Positions 27,616-35,646 of a DNA stretch of 64,000 nt are shown here, piece by piece (position 1 is the stretch's first letter; each line of letters opens with the position of its first letter). The notes beneath the pieces were generated by a model. It did no database searches. It was not told the DNA's origin and saw only the letters and a list, made by a program, of their open reading frames with translations. A program made the position numbers and the translations under genes. The stretch is taken from NCBI RefSeq assembly GCF_023516455.1, contig NZ_JAMGBA010000001.1:1178001-1242000 (forward strand), read 5' to 3'. The DNA is from Sphingomonas caseinilytica. GTDB lineage: Bacteria > Pseudomonadota > Alphaproteobacteria > Sphingomonadales > Sphingomonadaceae.

Positions 27616-27933
27616 TCAGCCAGTGATCGTGAAGAGCTTGTCGTAACGGCTGATCGCCAGGATCTCCCTCATCACTTCATTGGGCGATGCCAGCACGATC
27701 GTTATCGCCGCTTCGTCCGCCTGCCGCTTGGCGACCGTCAATACGCGAAGGCCGCGAGACGACATGTAATCCAGTTCGGAAAGGTCGATGACAACGGTCG
27801 GATGCCCGGACTTGCCGGCCTGCGTGACGGCTTCGTTAAGGGCGGCGCCAAAAGCTTCCCAGGTCGCTTCGTCGACCCTGCCGTCGACATGGACGTGAAC
27901 GGCATCGTCCTGGACCGCCAGGGAATATTCCAT
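27616..27933 (-). CDS. STAS-domain anti-anti-sigma-type protein
   Basis: 105 residues, a complete single STAS domain. The conserved VVIDLSELDYMSSRGLRVL segment contains the Ser pair at residues 58-59, where RsbV/SpoIIAA proteins are phosphorylated. It is the first gene of the minus-strand set STAS - MBL - CHASE2-SpoIIE. Partner switching would have the RsbW-like ATPase (23117) phosphorylate it and the SpoIIE domain dephosphorylate it; this pairing is inferred. Confidence 0.88.
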   Translation of the reverse strand: MEYSLAVQDDAVHVHVDGRVDEATWEAFGAALNEAVTQAGKSGHPTVVIDLSELDYMSSRGLRVLTVAKRQADEAAITIVLASPNEVMREILAISRYDKLFTITG

Positions 27934-28023
27934 CGATCGCCCCTTCGATGCTTCCGACGAATTGGCGAGTGTTATGGTTAAATCGGTAGCTAATGCAAAT
28001 CAGCCATTTCCCTTAAATGAAGA

Positions 28024-28058
28024 GGGCGGCCACCCCGGTGACGATGGGGAGGCCGCCC
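28024..28058. terminator. GC-rich hairpin downstream of the psp operon
   Basis: An 8-bp perfect stem GGGCGGCC (28024-28031) with GGCCGCCC (28051-28058) and a 19-base loop that can pair further. On the minus strand it lies 84 bp past the last psp gene and is followed by a weakly T-rich stretch. It may end psp transcription. The evidence is only structural. Confidence 0.4.
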
Positions 28059-28141
28059 AGTATCGGGACGGGGGGTGGGGAAATGAGGAGCGCGGGTTGT
28101 CTTGGGGATCAACCAGGCACTCCATTCCGTCCCGGTTTCGC

Positions 28142-28372
28142 TTAAATGTCGATCCCGGCGGCAATGGCTTCCAGCTTGCGGACCCGCTCCTTCAAATCGG
28201 CCAGTTCGATCCGGCCGGTCGCGGGAGGAAGTCCCTGTTCACCGACATTGCTTGCAAGCTCGAGCCGCTTGAAATCCAGCCAGGCCTGCCATCCCTTCAG
28301 GCCGGCGACGCACGCCAGGCCCATGGCAAGGAGGATGCTGGCCCCGATCAATGCGACGGACATCGGTTCCAT
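28142..28372 (-). CDS. small membrane protein of psp operon (PspB-like)
   Basis: 76 residues: one TM helix (about 5-27) followed by an amphipathic, coiled-coil-forming C-terminus (IELADLKERVRKLEAIAAG). That plan, one TM and a short coiled coil, matches PspB, and the position after pspC supports it, although sequence identity is not obvious to me. It starts 2 bp after the pspC stop. Confidence 0.7.
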   Translation of the reverse strand: MEPMSVALIGASILLAMGLACVAGLKGWQAWLDFKRLELASNVGEQGLPPATGRIELADLKERVRKLEAIAAGIDI

Positions 28373-28374
28373 TG

Positions 28375-28761
28375 TTACTTGACCTCCCTCAAAGCTTCGA
28401 TCTCGCGCGCCAACTCATCATTCTGGCTGTTGAGATGATGATCGATGGCCATCATCCGGCGGTCGTTGGTGTCGAGTGTGGTACGAAGCGCATGGACCGA
28501 GCTGCGGCCGCGGCCCACTTCGGCCATCCGATCGAATTCGGACATGCGATTGGATCCTTTTTCCGCCTGATTTTTCTTGAAGTGGAAGTAGAGACCCGCG
28601 GCGATATAGGCGACGAGCGCGACTTCCCATTCGATGAACAGGGCGACGGCGACAAAGCCGATGCGGACGAAGGTCGGATCGATGTTGAAAATATCGCCGA
28701 TGGTCGAGCAAACGCCGGCAAGCTTCTTGTCGCGGCGATTAAGCGAATAGCGGTTGTTCAT
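28375..28761 (-). CDS. pspC: phage shock protein C
   Basis: 128 residues. The PspC domain covers residues 1-65: RRDKKLAGVCSTIGDIFNIDP, then a TM helix (VALFIEWEVALVAYIAAGLY). A C-terminal helical tail ends in EIEALREVK. PspC is an inner-membrane partner in the phage-shock response to loss of membrane integrity. Located between pspA and the PspB-like gene. Confidence 0.9.
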   Translation of the reverse strand: MNNRYSLNRRDKKLAGVCSTIGDIFNIDPTFVRIGFVAVALFIEWEVALVAYIAAGLYFHFKKNQAEKGSNRMSEFDRMAEVGRGRSSVHALRTTLDTNDRRMMAIDHHLNSQNDELAREIEALREVK

Positions 28762-28780
28762 TTCCCCTTTTTCCTTCTCT

Positions 28781-29557
28781 TCAATTCCGGGCCGCGATCG
28801 CGGCCTTCATCGCTTCGAGCTCGGCATCGACCGCATCGGCGGAACGAAGCTCGGCAATCTCTTCCTCAAGGCTCTTCGGGCCGGACAGCGCCAGCGCATC
28901 GGCACGGCCTTCGGCGAAGTCGGCGCGGCGCTCGAGCAGTTCGAACTTGGCGAACGCTTCCTCGGTCCGGCTGCCGTGCAGCAACTCGCTGGTGCGGGCG
29001 CGGGTCATCGCGCTTTCGAACCGCTGGGCAATTGCATTCTGGCGGGCGCGGGCTTCGGCCAGCTTGGCCTGCAGCCTGGCGATATCCGCCTCATAACCGC
29101 GCAGGACCTGCTCGATCTGGCTGATCTCCGCGTGAAGGCCCTCGGCCATTTCAGCGGCCTTCTGCTTCTCGCCGAGCGCCGCCCGGGCCAGATCCTCACG
29201 GCCCTTTTCCAGCGCCAGCGCGGCCTTTTCCGTCCAGCCCGACTGCAGATCGTCGAGGCGGACACAGGCGCGGCGCATTTCCTTGATATCGGCGATCGAG
29301 CGGGCGGCGGTTGCGCGCACCTCGACCAGCGTCTCTTCCATCTCGACGATGATCATGCGGATCATGCGGACCGGATCTTCCGACCGGTCGAGCAGTTCCG
29401 TCATGTTCGCGGCGATGATGTCCCGCGTACGGGTGAAGATCGGGCCCGACAGGATGCCGGAGAGCGGCGCGAAACGAATAGTCGTTTCTGGTCCTGCTTC
29501 AGCCTGCCGCGGGATGCGGACGGCCGGACGGGCCTCGATCGGTTCCAATTCAGGCAT
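28781..29557 (-). CDS. pspA: phage shock protein A with unusual N-terminal extension
   Basis: 258 residues from ATG 29557. The PspA/ESCRT-III-like coiled-coil core starts at about residue 38 with RTRDIIAANMTELLDR and EMEETLVEVRATAARSIAD. Canonical PspA begins about four residues before this point with a short amphipathic membrane-binding helix. Here about 35 extra residues (MPELEPIEARPAVRIPRQ and on) precede the core. No good internal start with a ribosome site is visible; a CTG near 29446 is possible but unsupported. The first 8 bp overlap the small ORF upstream. Confidence 0.88.
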   Translation of the reverse strand: MPELEPIEARPAVRIPRQAEAGPETTIRFAPLSGILSGPIFTRTRDIIAANMTELLDRSEDPVRMIRMIIVEMEETLVEVRATAARSIADIKEMRRACVRLDDLQSGWTEKAALALEKGREDLARAALGEKQKAAEMAEGLHAEISQIEQVLRGYEADIARLQAKLAEARARQNAIAQRFESAMTRARTSELLHGSRTEEAFAKFELLERRADFAEGRADALALSGPKSLEEEIAELRSADAVDAELEAMKAAIAARN

Positions 29558-29684
29558 ATGTAACAACTTCCACAGTGGTGGCCGAAACCTGGGCCGGGGC
29601 AACCGCGGCGCCAACCGCGATCGTGCTCATCAGAAGCGACGCGAACGCCGCGACCAAATTGCGGTGAAACTTCGAACCAGACAT
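29550..29684 (-). CDS. 44-residue small secreted or membrane peptide upstream of pspA
   Basis: A short ORF with ATG at 29684 and AGGGAG about nine bases upstream. It encodes MSGSKFHRNLVAAFASLLMS and then an Ala/Val-rich stretch, so it reads as a signal peptide or a single TM helix with a short tail. Its TGA (29550-29552) overlaps the pspA start by 8 bp, so it could be the leader cistron through which pspA is translated. It is not a family I recognise. The ribosome site and the overlap are the evidence that it is translated. Confidence 0.6.
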   Translation of the reverse strand: MSGSKFHRNLVAAFASLLMSTIAVGAAVAPAQVSATTVEVVTYA

Positions 29685-29746
29685 CGTTCAATCTCCCTTT
29701 TTCCGGGTCTTTGGCGCGAGGCCGCCGATCCGTGCCCAGACCTTTT

Positions 29747-29764
29747 CAATTGTCATGCCAATTG
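29747..29764. promoter_or_regulatory. near-perfect palindrome in psp upstream region
   Basis: CAATTGTCATGCCAATTG repeats CAATTG as both arms and pairs at 16 of 18 positions. It lies 63 bp upstream of the small ORF start in the divergent region between psp and the 29911 gene. On the minus strand it also reads TGGCATG-N4-TTGAA, a weak resemblance to a sigma-54 promoter whose -12 GC is not kept. An operator is the better guess. Confidence 0.35.
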
Positions 29765-29910
29765 CAGATTTCAGCCAAAAATGCCGCAGAGGCTGTTCAT
29801 CCAAGGGCAAGTTGGCGGGAATTCCCACCAGCAGTTGGTACGTTCCGCCAACCGGCCGGCCGGAACCGTGCGAGCCGCCCATGCGCTATGCCGCGAAAGA
29901 AGGAGCAGAC

Positions 29911-30126
29911 ATGCTAGCGAAGATTTTGGGAGCGATCGCCGGAGAGAAGATCGCAGGACGAAACAACAAGGTAACTGGCGCGCTGGTCGGCGCCGCGGTC
30001 CCCGTCATTGCCAGGCGCGGGCTTGGACCGCTCGGCATTGCCCTGGCCGCGGGCTGGGGCGCCAAGAAGCTGATCGACCGGTCGCGCGGAAAGAGGGCGG
30101 CGGAAGCACGGGCTCGCAACAGGTAG
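29911..30126 (+). CDS. hypothetical small protein
   Basis: 71 residues from ATG 29911 with AAGGAG six bases upstream. A Gly/Ala-rich hydrophobic middle (VTGALVGAAVPVIARRGLGP and LGIALAAGWGAKKL) is followed by a strongly basic tail (RSRGKRAAEARARNR). It could sit at the membrane with a cytoplasmic basic end. I do not recognise the family. It is divergent from the psp operon. Confidence 0.6.
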   Translation: MLAKILGAIAGEKIAGRNNKVTGALVGAAVPVIARRGLGPLGIALAAGWGAKKLIDRSRGKRAAEARARNR

Positions 30127-30208
30127 AATGTTCCGGAAGCGCCAATTTCGGCGCAATTCCAAGAGGTTTTAACACGCCGTTTACCAGTTTGCGCCTATCG
30201 TCCGGGCC

Positions 30209-30331
30209 ATGAAGTTGGATCTTCGCATTGCGGGTCCGGCGGTGGCCCAGGGAATCATTGGCGTGCTCGCCTTGATACTCATGGCATTCGCCGGTGCCGA
30301 TGCGATCTGCAGCATGGGGTCGGGGGGCTAG
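30209..30331 (+). CDS. 40-residue putative membrane peptide upstream of chemoreceptor
   Basis: An ORF of 40 codons ending 2 bp before the chemoreceptor ATG. It has a single hydrophobic helix ([19 protein letters not shown]) flanked by short polar ends. There is no clear ribosome site. The tight spacing to the following gene and the clean TM plan argue for translation. Moderate doubt remains. Confidence 0.4.
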   Translation: MKLDLRIAGPAVAQGIIGVLALILMAFAGADAICSMGSGG

Positions 30332-30333
30332 CG

Positions 30334-31839
30334 ATGGAGGAGCTGAACAGGCTGCGCATTAGAGGCGTGCTGATGCTGACGATGCTCGGCTGGACCTCGA
30401 CGGCATGCCTCCTTCTGCTTTGCTTGCTATTCGACTTTCGCAACGAGCTGATCCCCGTGGCCTTCTCGGCGGCCCTCAACTTCGTGCCGACCTTTTACGC
30501 AACTCGCGAGCGATATGACGGTGGCGCAGCCGCGGCATTCGGAGTGATGGCGGCCATCCATCCCGCTCTTCTGGTTTTCATGCTGCAGGGACATCCCTGG
30601 CAGATGGAAGCGCACATGTTCTTCTTCGTCGGCCTGGCCTCGCTGACCCTGGTCTGCGACTGGCGGCCGATCGGCGTGGCGGTCGGTGTGACCGCCGTCC
30701 ACCATCTGCTTCTAAGCCTTGTCGCTCCGGAATGGATTTTCATCGGATCGGGCGACCTGCTGCGGGTTCTGGTCCATGGGCTCGCCGTGGCGATGGTTGG
30801 CGGCGTACTGGGCCCGATGATGGTCCATATGGGCAAGCTGTTCAGCGAACAGTCGAACGCCCGAATGATCAGTGAGGGCCTGGCGGCATCGGCCAACGAA
30901 GCTTTGAGAACCGCCCGTCGCGCTCAGGCGGAGGTCGAGTCCGAGCGCGAAAAGCGCCTGGAGATCGAGCGTCGCGGAATGGCCGACGCTCGCCGCGATG
31001 AGCTATTCTCTCTGGCTGGGGCCTTTGAAAGTTCTGTCGCCAAGATTGTTCAGTCGGTCGGTGCCGCCGCCGAACAGCTGGAAAAAGCCGCAAGCAACAT
31101 GAGCCGCTTCGCCCGTGAAGCTGGCGAGCAATCGGCCAACGCCGCACGTGAAGCCGACGGCGCTTCGGAAAGCGCGACGCGGGTATCCCACGGCGTGAGC
31201 GAGCTTTCCAACTCGATCCTCAGCATCGCTGCTACGGCCAGCCAGCAGGCCGAGCTAGGCGTTGCCGCCCGCGGTGCATCGCAGACCGGCGAAGAAGTCA
31301 TCCGGGCGCTTGCCGAACAGGCCGCCAACATCGATTCTTTCGTGGGCCTGATCCAGGGCGTCGCGTCGCAGACCAACATGCTGGCCCTCAACGCGACCAT
31401 TGAAGCCGCACGTGCAGGCGAAGCCGGGGCGGGCTTCGGCGTTGTCGCGGCCGAGGTGAAGGCGCTTGCCAACAAGACCCATGAAGCGACCGGACAGATC
31501 AATGAAATCGTATCCGGAATCAGCCTAGGAGCGGCCGAGGCCGACCGGGTGATCGGGAAGGTTTCGAACGCGATGACCGAGCTTGAACAGGCCGCCATCA
31601 AGATGCGCGGCTCGATCGGCGACCAGAGCAATGTCGCGAGCCTGATCGAGCAAGGCGCGGTCGACAGCGCGACCAGCGCCACTCAGATCGCGCAACGTAT
31701 CGGCGAAGTTGCCCGGGCCGCGGGCGAGGCAGTCCAGATTTCCGATGAAGTCCAAGCGTCAGCCGCGGGACTCACCAAGATCGCGCATGGATTGAAGAGC
31801 GCGACCGACGAATTCCTGTCGCAGCTTCGCGCTGCCTAA
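30334..31839 (+). CDS. membrane methyl-accepting chemotaxis protein without periplasmic sensor domain
   Basis: 501 residues. About six closely spaced TM helices fill residues 12-165, with no room for a periplasmic ligand domain. A helical linker leads to the MCP signalling domain (about 230-495), whose hairpin tip is [38 protein letters not shown] in family position, quoted here in pieces: [18 protein letters not shown] and [15 protein letters not shown]. The signal is probably sensed within the membrane. No che genes are nearby. Confidence 0.88.
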   Translation: MEELNRLRIRGVLMLTMLGWTSTACLLLLCLLFDFRNELIPVAFSAALNFVPTFYATRERYDGGAAAAFGVMAAIHPALLVFMLQGHPWQMEAHMFFFVGLASLTLVCDWRPIGVAVGVTAVHHLLLSLVAPEWIFIGSGDLLRVLVHGLAVAMVGGVLGPMMVHMGKLFSEQSNARMISEGLAASANEALRTARRAQAEVESEREKRLEIERRGMADARRDELFSLAGAFESSVAKIVQSVGAAAEQLEKAASNMSRFAREAGEQSANAAREADGASESATRVSHGVSELSNSILSIAATASQQAELGVAARGASQTGEEVIRALAEQAANIDSFVGLIQGVASQTNMLALNATIEAARAGEAGAGFGVVAAEVKALANKTHEATGQINEIVSGISLGAAEADRVIGKVSNAMTELEQAAIKMRGSIGDQSNVASLIEQGAVDSATSATQIAQRIGEVARAAGEAVQISDEVQASAAGLTKIAHGLKSATDEFLSQLRAA

Positions 31840-31842
31840 CCC

Positions 31843-32127
31843 TTACTCGGCGTCGGCGGCAGGCTCGGCGTCGCCGGCCGGCGTTTCCTGATAATAGGGC
31901 TCGACCTTGCCGCTCATCTTCAGGGTCATGGGGTTGCCGTGACGATCGCGGCTGCGACCGACAGCCATCCGGATCCAGCCTTCGGATATGCAATATTCCT
32001 CGACGTTGGTCTTTTCCTGACCGTTGAAGCGGATGCCGACGCCCTGCATCAGGACGTCTTCATCGAAGTGCGGGCTGCGCGGATCGAGCGACAGGCGGTC
32101 GGGAAGCGGCTTTTTGGTTTCAGACAT
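31843..32127 (-). CDS. DUF3297 family protein
   Basis: 94 residues, a normal length for DUF3297, with GIRFNGQEKTNVEEYCISEG and the RHGNPMTLKMSGKVEPYY segment. It is a small soluble protein widespread in proteobacteria with no established function that I know. The C-terminus is an acidic Ala/Glu tail. It ends tail-to-tail with the chemoreceptor gene, 3 bp apart. Confidence 0.88.
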   Translation of the reverse strand: MSETKKPLPDRLSLDPRSPHFDEDVLMQGVGIRFNGQEKTNVEEYCISEGWIRMAVGRSRDRHGNPMTLKMSGKVEPYYQETPAGDAEPAADAE

Positions 32128-32259
32128 GGCGCGCGACCTAGCCGCTCCCCCTAACGCTCGTCAAATTCGACGAACGGCGGTCCGACCCACGTTGTCATCC
32201 CCTTGTCATGCCTTAAGAGTCCGCCCGATTTTTCCTATCCGGGTTGGGGTCTCATCATC

Positions 32260-35200
32260 ATGCGTCAGCTTACGCTTTTCGTCGGTTGCTCCCTGTTCGC
32301 GTCCGCGACTGTGCTCGCACAAGCGCCGGTGCCGCCGGTCGCTCCGCCCGTCCCCCAGCCGGGCCAGGCTGAGCCGATCACCCAGCCGCAGCCGCCGGGC
32401 ATCGCTCCGGCGCCTGGGACCGAGGGCAAGAAGGATGACAAGTGGGACGTCAACGCCCGTCACGGACCGGGCCGCGATGTTCCTATCGACACGCGCACCG
32501 GCACCTGGATGTCGCTCGACGTTTCGCCCGACGGTCAGGAAATCGCGTTCGACCTGCTGGGTGACATTTACACCCTGCCGATCGGCGGCGGCGAAGCTCG
32601 CGCCATCGCGACCGGCAATGCATGGGAAATGCAGCCGCGCTATTCGCCCGACGGCCGGGAAATCGCCTTCACGTCGGACCGCGGCGGCGGCGACAATATC
32701 TGGGCGATGGGCCGCGACGGATCGGGCGCACGGCAGATTACCAAGGAGACGTTCCGCCTGCTGAACCAGGCCGACTGGTCGCCGGACGGCAACTATATCG
32801 TTGCCCGGAAGCACTTCACCTCGTCGCGCTCGCTCGGCGCTGGCGAAATGTGGCTGTACCACCGCGCCGGCGGCGGCAGCGGCGTGCAGATGACCAAGGC
32901 GCGCACCAAGCAGAAGGACACCAACGAGCCGGCCTTCTCGCCCGATGGCCGCTACCTCTATTTCTCGGACGACGCGACGCCGGGCGACACCTTCCAATAT
33001 TCGAAGGACGTCAACGGCCAGATCTATGTGATCCAGCGGCTCGACCGGCAGACCGGCGATATCGAAACGCTGGTCAGCGGACCGGGCGGCGCAATCCGTC
33101 CGACCCCGTCACCGGACGGCAAGAGCTTGGCCTTCATCCGGCGCGTCCGGTACAAGTCGACCTTGATGCTGATGGACCTGAAGTCCGGCCGCATTACTCC
33201 ACTCACCGACATCCTCGACCGCGACATGCAGGAAACCTGGGCGGTCCATGGCGTCTATCCGGGCATGGCCTGGACACCCGACAACCAGTCGATCGTCTTC
33301 TGGGCCAAGGGCGGCATTCACCGGGTCAATGTCGCGACGCGCGACGTCAGCGAGATTCCGTTCCACGTCACCGGCACCCGCTTCGTCGAGGACGCCGTCC
33401 GGCAACAGAAGGACGTCGCTCCGGCCAGCTTCAAGACCAAGATGGTCCGCTTCGCGCAGAAGAGCCCGGACGGTTCACGCATCGTCTATGAAGCGCTCGG
33501 CAATCTGTGGATCGCCGACGGCAGCGGCAACAACCCGAAGCGCCTGACTCGCGGCGATAATTTCGAAAGCTATCCGGCCTTTTCCCGCGACGGGCGCAGC
33601 GTCGCCTATGTGTCGTGGGACGACGATAAGGCCGGCCGCATCAAGGTGGTCGGCGTCGGCGGCGGCGAAGGCCGCGTCGTGACGCCGGAGCCGGGCCATT
33701 ATGTCGAGCCGACCTTCTCGCCCGACGGCAGCCTGATTGCCTATCGCAAGACCAGCGACGGCTTCCTGACGACCCCGCTCTATGGCCAGGATCCCGGCAT
33801 CTATGTGATCTCGACGAAGGGCGGCACCGCAAAGCGCGTCGCGAAGAGCGGCACCCAGCCGATGTTCGGCGCGACGAACGATCGCATTTTCTTCACCGCG
33901 ACCGGCGAGGAAGAGAAGCGCCTCCTCAAATCAGTGACCGTCACCGGGACCGAGGAAGTCACCCACCTCATTTCGCAGAACGCGTCGGACTTCGCCCTGT
34001 CGCCCGATGAGCAGTTCATTGCCTGGACCGAGCGCTACCAGGCCTATGTCATGCCGTTCGTGCGCTCCGGGCGCTCGATTGACATCGCGCCGGACGGCAA
34101 GGCGCTTCCGCAGGCGAAGGTCAGTGCCGACGCCGGCGACTGGATCCACTGGTCCGGCAACAGCCGCAACCTGTACTGGAGCCAGGGTTCGAACCTTTAC
34201 GGCCTCGACGTCGGCTATTCGAACGCCTTCGCGGGCGGCAAGCTGGGCGCTGCGCCGCTGGTCGCCGAGCTGGGAGTCACCGCTTCCCAAGCCAAGCCGA
34301 CTGGCAGCATCGCGCTGACCGGCGCGCGCATCATCACGATGCGCGGTGATGAGGTGATCGAAAACGGCACCGTCCTGATCGAAGGCGACCGGATCACCGC
34401 GGTCGGGCCGACGGCATCGATCAGCTATCCCGCCGGAACCCGGACCATCGACGTCACCGGCAAGACGATCATGCCCGGCCTGATCGACGCCCATTGGCAC
34501 GGATCGATGGGCAGCGAGCTCGTCATCCCCAAGCAGAACTGGTTCCATGCAGCCGCGCTGGGTTATGGCGTGACGACGGTTCACGACCCGTCGAACGACA
34601 CGTTCGAGATCTTCGCGGCGTCGGAATATCAGAAAGCGGGCAAGATCCTTGGCCCCCGCATCTTCTCGACCGGCACGATCCTCTATGGCGCGACCACGCC
34701 GTTCACGGTGGAGATCAACAGCTTTGACGATGCGCTGTCACACATGCGGCGGCTCAAGAATTCGGGCGCCTGGTCGGTCAAGAGCTACAACCAGCCGCGT
34801 CGCGAGCAGCGCCAGATGATCATCGAAGCGGCTCGCCAGCTTGGCATGGAAGTGGTTCCGGAAGGCGGCTCGCTGTTCGAGATGAACATGACGATGATCG
34901 CCGATGGTCACACGACGATCGAACATTCGCTCCCTGTCGCCAACATCTATGACGACGTGCTCCAGTTCTGGAAGGGCAGCGGCACCGCGTACACGCCGAC
35001 CTTGATCGTTGCCTATGGCGGGCCGTTCGGCGAAAACTATTGGTACCAGCACACCAATGTCTGGGCCGAGCCGATCCTTGCCAAATGGACTCCGCGTCCG
35101 CTGATCGACGCACGCTCGCGCCGGCCGGTGATGAACCCTCCGGAAGAAGACAATGTCATCAACATTTCGCGCGCGGCGAAGCAGATCAGCGAGCTGGGAG

Positions 35201-35598
35201 TCCCCGTTTCGATCGGCGCGCACGGCCAGCGCGAGGGTCTCGGCGCTCACTGGGACATGTGGATGTTCCAGCTCGGCGGGATGAGCAATTTCGAGGCACT
35301 GAAGACCGGCACGATCAACCCGGCCCGGGCACTCGGTCTCGACAAGGACCTCGGCAGCCTCGAGGCGGGTAAGCTGGCCGACCTTGTCGTGCTCGATTCC
35401 AATCCGATGGAGAATATCCGCTACTCGACCAGCATCAACATGACGATGGCGGGGGGACGGCTGTTCGACTCCAACCTGCAAATCGTCGCTGGCGGCCAGG
35501 GCGGCTTCAAGCCCTTCTGGTTCGACGAGCAGGCTGGCGGTTCCTACACGGCCGGGACCGGCGTTGGGTTACCGAGGGAAGCGCACGAGGAAGATTAA
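32260..35598 (+). CDS. secreted beta-propeller (PD40/TolB-like) - amidohydrolase fusion
   Basis: 1112 residues from MRQLTLFVG at 32260, with a signal peptide ending near VLAQA and a Pro/Gln-rich linker. Residues about 75-680 carry repeated SPDG-type PD40 blades (LDVSPDGQEIAF, YSPDGREIAFTSDRGG, FSPDGRYLYFS). Residues about 685-1100 are a metal-dependent amidohydrolase domain: GKTIMPGLIDAHWHG, TIEHSLPV and GSLEAGKLADLVVLD. Note His-x-His reads HWHG here. Proteins with this fusion are usually exported and may cleave peptides or cyclic amides; the substrate is unknown. Confidence 0.88.
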   Translation: MRQLTLFVGCSLFASATVLAQAPVPPVAPPVPQPGQAEPITQPQPPGIAPAPGTEGKKDDKWDVNARHGPGRDVPIDTRTGTWMSLDVSPDGQEIAFDLLGDIYTLPIGGGEARAIATGNAWEMQPRYSPDGREIAFTSDRGGGDNIWAMGRDGSGARQITKETFRLLNQADWSPDGNYIVARKHFTSSRSLGAGEMWLYHRAGGGSGVQMTKARTKQKDTNEPAFSPDGRYLYFSDDATPGDTFQYSKDVNGQIYVIQRLDRQTGDIETLVSGPGGAIRPTPSPDGKSLAFIRRVRYKSTLMLMDLKSGRITPLTDILDRDMQETWAVHGVYPGMAWTPDNQSIVFWAKGGIHRVNVATRDVSEIPFHVTGTRFVEDAVRQQKDVAPASFKTKMVRFAQKSPDGSRIVYEALGNLWIADGSGNNPKRLTRGDNFESYPAFSRDGRSVAYVSWDDDKAGRIKVVGVGGGEGRVVTPEPGHYVEPTFSPDGSLIAYRKTSDGFLTTPLYGQDPGIYVISTKGGTAKRVAKSGTQPMFGATNDRIFFTATGEEEKRLLKSVTVTGTEEVTHLISQNASDFALSPDEQFIAWTERYQAYVMPFVRSGRSIDIAPDGKALPQAKVSADAGDWIHWSGNSRNLYWSQGSNLYGLDVGYSNAFAGGKLGAAPLVAELGVTASQAKPTGSIALTGARIITMRGDEVIENGTVLIEGDRITAVGPTASISYPAGTRTIDVTGKTIMPGLIDAHWHGSMGSELVIPKQNWFHAAALGYGVTTVHDPSNDTFEIFAASEYQKAGKILGPRIFSTGTILYGATTPFTVEINSFDDALSHMRRLKNSGAWSVKSYNQPRREQRQMIIEAARQLGMEVVPEGGSLFEMNMTMIADGHTTIEHSLPVANIYDDVLQFWKGSGTAYTPTLIVAYGGPFGENYWYQHTNVWAEPILAKWTPRPLIDARSRRPVMNPPEEDNVINISRAAKQISELGVPVSIGAHGQREGLGAHWDMWMFQLGGMSNFEALKTGTINPARALGLDKDLGSLEAGKLADLVVLDSNPMENIRYSTSINMTMAGGRLFDSNLQIVAGGQGGFKPFWFDEQAGGSYTAGTGVGLPREAHEED

Positions 35599-35646
35599 TC
35601 GCTCGCCAGTTGCTCACAGCCCCGTCCCGCACTAAGCGGCGGGGCG

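Noticed and set aside
29755-29910. N-terminal extension of the 29911 gene to an ATG at 29755
   Set aside because: The extension has no ribosome site; ATG 29911 has AAGGAG at ideal spacing.
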